Both the position numbers and the translations under genes were made by a program. From Roseomonas sp. (GTDB lineage Bacteria; Pseudomonadota; Alphaproteobacteria; Acetobacterales; Acetobacteraceae): 55,413 bases of DNA. Positions 53,008-55,413 of this stretch are shown here, one piece after another; the stretch's first letter is position 1, and every line of letters starts with the position of its first letter. The DNA is taken from assembly GCA_020249465.1 (NCBI GenBank), contig JADCFP010000105.1, positions 1-55,413 of the forward strand, given 5' to 3'. The notes beneath the pieces were generated by a model, which did no database searches, was not told the DNA's origin, and saw only the letters and a program-made list of their open reading frames with translations.

Positions 53008-53640
53008 ATGCCCGATATTTCGGAACAAACCCTGATCCCCGCGCCGCTTGGCGTGGTTTGGCCCTTGCTGAGCGACCCGGCCGAGGTCGCGGCCTGTATC
53101 CCCGGCGCGCAATTGGCGCCTTCCACGGGTGATGGCCTCTGGCGCGGTTCCATCAAGGTGAAATTCGGCCCGACCACGGCGGCCTTTCGTGGCGAGGCAA
53201 AGCTTGAATATGACCATGATGCGCATCGCTGCCGTATTGAAGGGCGCGGGATTGACCAGCGCGGGGCATCGCGGGCGCTCGCCAATGGCGAAGTGCTGGC
53301 GGCGGCGGAAGGGAATAGCACCAGGCTGACGGTCAATGGCAGCTTCACCGTGACCGGACCTTTGGAAACCTTCGCCAATGCCGGCGGCGTGCATGTGGCG
53401 CGCGCCCTTTTGGCGGAATTTGCGAATAATATGGCGAACCGCGCCATGGCCGCCTTGCCTGCCGAGGCGCCCCCAGCCGAACAGGCCGCGCCTGAGGCGC
53501 CGGCTGCGGCGGCACCTGCCTCAGCCATGCCGCCGCCACCACCACCGCCCGCACCGGCGGCGGAGCTCAATGCTTTTGGCCTGCTCTGGCGGGCCTTTCT
53601 ATCCTGGATCAGCAGTCTTTTCGGTAAAGGGAATAAATAA
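53008..53640 (+). CDS. CoxG-like SRPBCC protein
   Basis: A 210-residue protein of the carbon monoxide dehydrogenase subunit G family (SRPBCC fold). Family motifs are PAPLGVVWPLLSDPAEVAAC, IPGAQL and GSIKVKFGP in the first half. Residues about 150-188 form an Ala/Pro-rich linker with a run of Pro, and the C-terminus ends in an amphipathic helix (FGLLWRAFLSWISSLFG) that could attach to the membrane. CoxG is required for assembling or anchoring CO dehydrogenase. No coxLMS genes are in the window, so this may serve another molybdenum hydroxylase or lipid binding. The ATG at 53008 is chosen; a longer frame adds 20 residues. Confidence 0.8.
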   Translation: MPDISEQTLIPAPLGVVWPLLSDPAEVAACIPGAQLAPSTGDGLWRGSIKVKFGPTTAAFRGEAKLEYDHDAHRCRIEGRGIDQRGASRALANGEVLAAAEGNSTRLTVNGSFTVTGPLETFANAGGVHVARALLAEFANNMANRAMAALPAEAPPAEQAAPEAPAAAAPASAMPPPPPPPAPAAELNAFGLLWRAFLSWISSLFGKGNK

Positions 53641-53642
53641 CC

Positions 53643-55307
53643 ATGGCAGCGCCCAAGCTTTCAGACGTTCTGGCAACCGTCTTCGCGCAGGAAGGCTGCG
53701 ATACGCTTTTCACCCTGATGGGTGATGCGAATATGTATTGGACCGAGGCAATGCAGCGCCAGCCGGGCATGAATATCATCCATGCGCGACATGAACATTG
53801 CGCCGTTGCCATGGCGGACGCTTACGCACGCGCCACCGGCAAGGTTGGTGTTGCTTCGACCACCTGCGGGCCGGGCTTTACGCAAATCATGACCGGGCTT
53901 GCGATTGCCGCGCGCGCCAATACGCCGATGGTGGTGTTCGCGGGCGATTCACCCATCGCGGCACCCTATTACATCCAGCAGATTGATATGGCGCCGCTGA
54001 CCCAAGCAACGGGCGCGCATCATATCTCCGTCAAAACCATGGACCGCGCTTTGGACAATGTGCGGGAGGCATTTCACTTCGCCGCACTTGAACGCCGCCC
54101 GGTTGTGATCAGCATTCCGATGGACCTGCAAAAGCAGGCCTATCCGCATATGGTGGACTACATCCCATCAGCTGATTATCTGCCCGCACCTCAGCGTCCG
54201 CAGCCCGATCCGCTGATGGTCGAAAAACTGATCGAGATGATCGCGGCGGCCGAAAAGCCCATCATCATCGCAGGCCGTGGGGCGAAGCTTTCCAAGGCGC
54301 GTGAAGCGATTGAGGAAATGGCGGAAGCCATGGGCGCGCTGCTAACGACATCACTGCAAGCCAAGGGGCTATTCACCGGCAATCGCTTCGCCATGGATAT
54401 CTCTGGCGCCTATGCCAGCGATTTCGCCCGCGAACGCTTTGCCGAAGCTGATCTGGTGATTGGCATTGGCGTTGGGCTTGGCGCCTATACGACGGAAAGC
54501 GGTTACCTCTATCCCGGCGCGCAGACGGTGCAGATTGATATCGGCCCGCGCGGGCTTTGGCAGGGGCTGCGCACGGCGGATTTGCATATCCGCGCCGATG
54601 CCAAGGCGGCGGCAGAAGCCGTCACCACCGCCATCAAACGCCATGGCGCTTCCGGCAAGCGCTTCCGCAGTGATGAAATGGCTGCGCTGATTGCTGCCGA
54701 TGTGCCGGACCGCAAGGAATTTACCATCGCACCTGGCACCGTTGATCCGCGCAAGGCGATCATGGAATTGGACGCGGTGGTGCCGAAGGATTGGGATGTG
54801 GTGATTGGTGGCGGGCATTACCTTGGCTTTGCCATGACCTATCTGAAGGGCCGCGCCGCGGAACGCTATCATGTCGTCAGCGATTTCGGTGCCATCGGCA
54901 ATGGCCTGCCGGCAGCGATTGGCGTGGCTGCCGCGCGCAAGGATGGCAAGGTACTGCTGATTGAAGGCGATGGCAGCCTTTTGATGCATATCCAGGAATT
55001 GGAAACCGCGCGCCGACATGGCGTGAAATTCCTGATGGCGATCATCAATGATGGCGGCTATGGCGCGGAAATCCACAAATTCCGCGCTGGCAATATTGAT
55101 GCCGGCATTGTCATTCATGGCCGCGGCGATTTGGCAGGTGTCGCCAATGGCTTTGGCGTGCGCGGCCAGACGGTCAGTGCACTCGGCCAAATGGGTGCAA
55201 TGTTTGAGACGCACCAAAGCGGCAATAGCGCCAGCCTTTGGGATGTGCATACGGATGATACGGTGGTGTCCCGCCCCTATCGCCGGATTCATTACGGGGA
55301 AGCATGA
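53643..55307 (+). CDS. Thiamine diphosphate-dependent enzyme (acetolactate synthase-like)
   Basis: A 554-residue ThDP enzyme of the acetolactate synthase/benzoylformate decarboxylase family. The N-terminal domain has the catalytic Glu51 (HARHEHCAVAMADA), the central domain carries the RPVVISIPMDLQ segment, and the C-terminal domain has the ThDP/Mg motif from EGDGSLLMH to NDGGYG. The GDG and NDGG residues are intact. It starts 2 bp after the CoxG-like gene and is closed by a strong terminator. Members form acyloins or decarboxylate 2-oxo acids; the substrate is unknown. No small regulatory subunit gene follows, which argues against a biosynthetic acetolactate synthase. Confidence 0.9.
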   Translation: MAAPKLSDVLATVFAQEGCDTLFTLMGDANMYWTEAMQRQPGMNIIHARHEHCAVAMADAYARATGKVGVASTTCGPGFTQIMTGLAIAARANTPMVVFAGDSPIAAPYYIQQIDMAPLTQATGAHHISVKTMDRALDNVREAFHFAALERRPVVISIPMDLQKQAYPHMVDYIPSADYLPAPQRPQPDPLMVEKLIEMIAAAEKPIIIAGRGAKLSKAREAIEEMAEAMGALLTTSLQAKGLFTGNRFAMDISGAYASDFARERFAEADLVIGIGVGLGAYTTESGYLYPGAQTVQIDIGPRGLWQGLRTADLHIRADAKAAAEAVTTAIKRHGASGKRFRSDEMAALIAADVPDRKEFTIAPGTVDPRKAIMELDAVVPKDWDVVIGGGHYLGFAMTYLKGRAAERYHVVSDFGAIGNGLPAAIGVAAARKDGKVLLIEGDGSLLMHIQELETARRHGVKFLMAIINDGGYGAEIHKFRAGNIDAGIVIHGRGDLAGVANGFGVRGQTVSALGQMGAMFETHQSGNSASLWDVHTDDTVVSRPYRRIHYGEA

Positions 55308-55310
55308 CGC

Positions 55311-55348
55311 AAAAAGGGCGCTGCCTGATCCGGCAGCGCCCTTTTTTG
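55311..55348 (+). terminator. Intrinsic terminator after the ThDP-enzyme gene
   Basis: GGGCGCTGCC (55316-55325), loop TGATCC, GGCAGCGCCC (55332-55341), then six T. A-residues at 55311-55315 extend the stem. This is a classical rho-independent terminator four bases after the stop codon. Confidence 0.95.
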
Positions 55349-55355
55349 TTTGGTC

Positions 55356-55399
55356 GCATTTTCCGAGTCGCCAAGTGATTCCACTTGGCTTGAAAATGC
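55356..55399 (+). repeat. Double inverted repeat at the window end
   Basis: GCATTTTC (55356-55363) and GAAAATGC (55392-55399) form outer arms. GCCAAGTG (55370-55377) and CACTTGGC (55382-55389) form inner arms around ATTC. All 16 base pairs are exact. It may be an interspersed repeat, or a bidirectional terminator or regulatory element of the gene beyond the window. Confidence 0.65.
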
Positions 55400-55413
55400 T
55401 CACTTATCCGATC

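Noticed and set aside
53008-55307. CO dehydrogenase or acetolactate synthase operon
   Set aside because: No coxLMS or small regulatory subunit genes are present; only the CoxG-like and ThDP genes pair up.
54369-55403. Minus-strand open frame (about 344 codons) opposite the ThDP enzyme
   Set aside because: The plus strand encodes a complete ThDP enzyme with catalytic residues and a terminator; the antisense frame shows no family resemblance.
1-55413. tRNA, rRNA, CRISPR arrays, insertion sequences and phage genes
   Set aside because: Scanned by eye on both strands; no cloverleaf sequence, regularly spaced repeats, transposase or phage structural gene was recognised. Small degenerate elements could be missed without computation.

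Overview
This is a chromosomal window of high GC content (around 60 % or a little above by eye). It most likely comes from an alphaproteobacterium of the order Rhodospirillales, and an Acetobacteraceae (Roseomonas-like) member is the best guess. The evidence is a ChpT-type histidine phosphotransferase, a DUF3553 protein and a DUF3035/BamF-type lipoprotein, all largely alphaproteobacterial families. Many orphan Bug/TctC-type periplasmic binding proteins, dense head-to-tail gene packing with ATGA/TGATG overlaps, and a GC-rich palindromic repeat point the same way. The taxonomic placement is inference; there is no rRNA in the window.

Layout. (1) 1-7409: core genes. A partial CheA kinase and a ChpT-like protein lie on the minus strand. 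On the plus strand are DUF3553, a TSUP permease, moaA, a small membrane protein, a nitrilase-family amidase, nadK and an MFS transporter, mostly overlapping. (2) 7401-14685: a complete dipeptide/oligopeptide ABC importer operon on the minus strand (binding protein, two permeases, two ATPases). It ends in a 39-residue lipoprotein overlapping the last ATPase gene by 4 bp. A second, paralogous binding protein is divergently transcribed. (3) 14806-36370: an accessory catabolic region. It holds four Bug/TctC, ABC-peptide or branched-chain-type binding proteins without intact permeases, and a visibly decayed peptide-permease pair (16067-17306). Its enzymes are an amidase, HyuA/HyuB hydantoinase/oxoprolinase subunits, two acetoacetyl-CoA-synthetase-like ligases, a hydroxyisobutyrate-dehydrogenase-like enzyme, two SDRs, an enoyl-CoA hydratase, a glyoxalase/epimerase-fold protein and an Asp/Glu-racemase-fold protein. 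(4) 36416-41795: minus strand; an NDH-2, a cupin overlapping a RuBisCO-like protein, a 1-Cys peroxiredoxin, another cupin and another Bug protein. (5) 41796-43898: an AT-rich spacer and a 640-residue CoiA-like/PD-(D/E)XK-type protein that looks like an acquired single-gene cargo. (6) 44120-55307: core genes again. These are MaoC, LOG, ribF, ileS, lspA, the DUF3035 lipoprotein, an active/inactive M16 peptidase pair, a CoxG-like SRPBCC protein and a ThDP-dependent enzyme, closed by a strong intrinsic terminator.

How the genes fit together (inference). Region 3 reads as machinery for taking up and opening amides, hydantoins or lactams (amidase, HyuAB, racemase-fold protein), then activating the released carboxylic acids to CoA thioesters and oxidising them (two ligases, hydratase, SDRs, HIBADH-like enzyme, epimerase-fold protein). 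No transcriptional regulator was recognised anywhere in it. The most unusual items are the CoiA-like protein in its AT-rich setting, the RuBisCO-like/cupin pair, the SDR lacking its catalytic Ser and Lys, the decayed permease locus, and a palindromic repeat that forms the start of lspA. I did not find a clear multi-gene defence or mobile system, CRISPR array, tRNA or insertion sequence.
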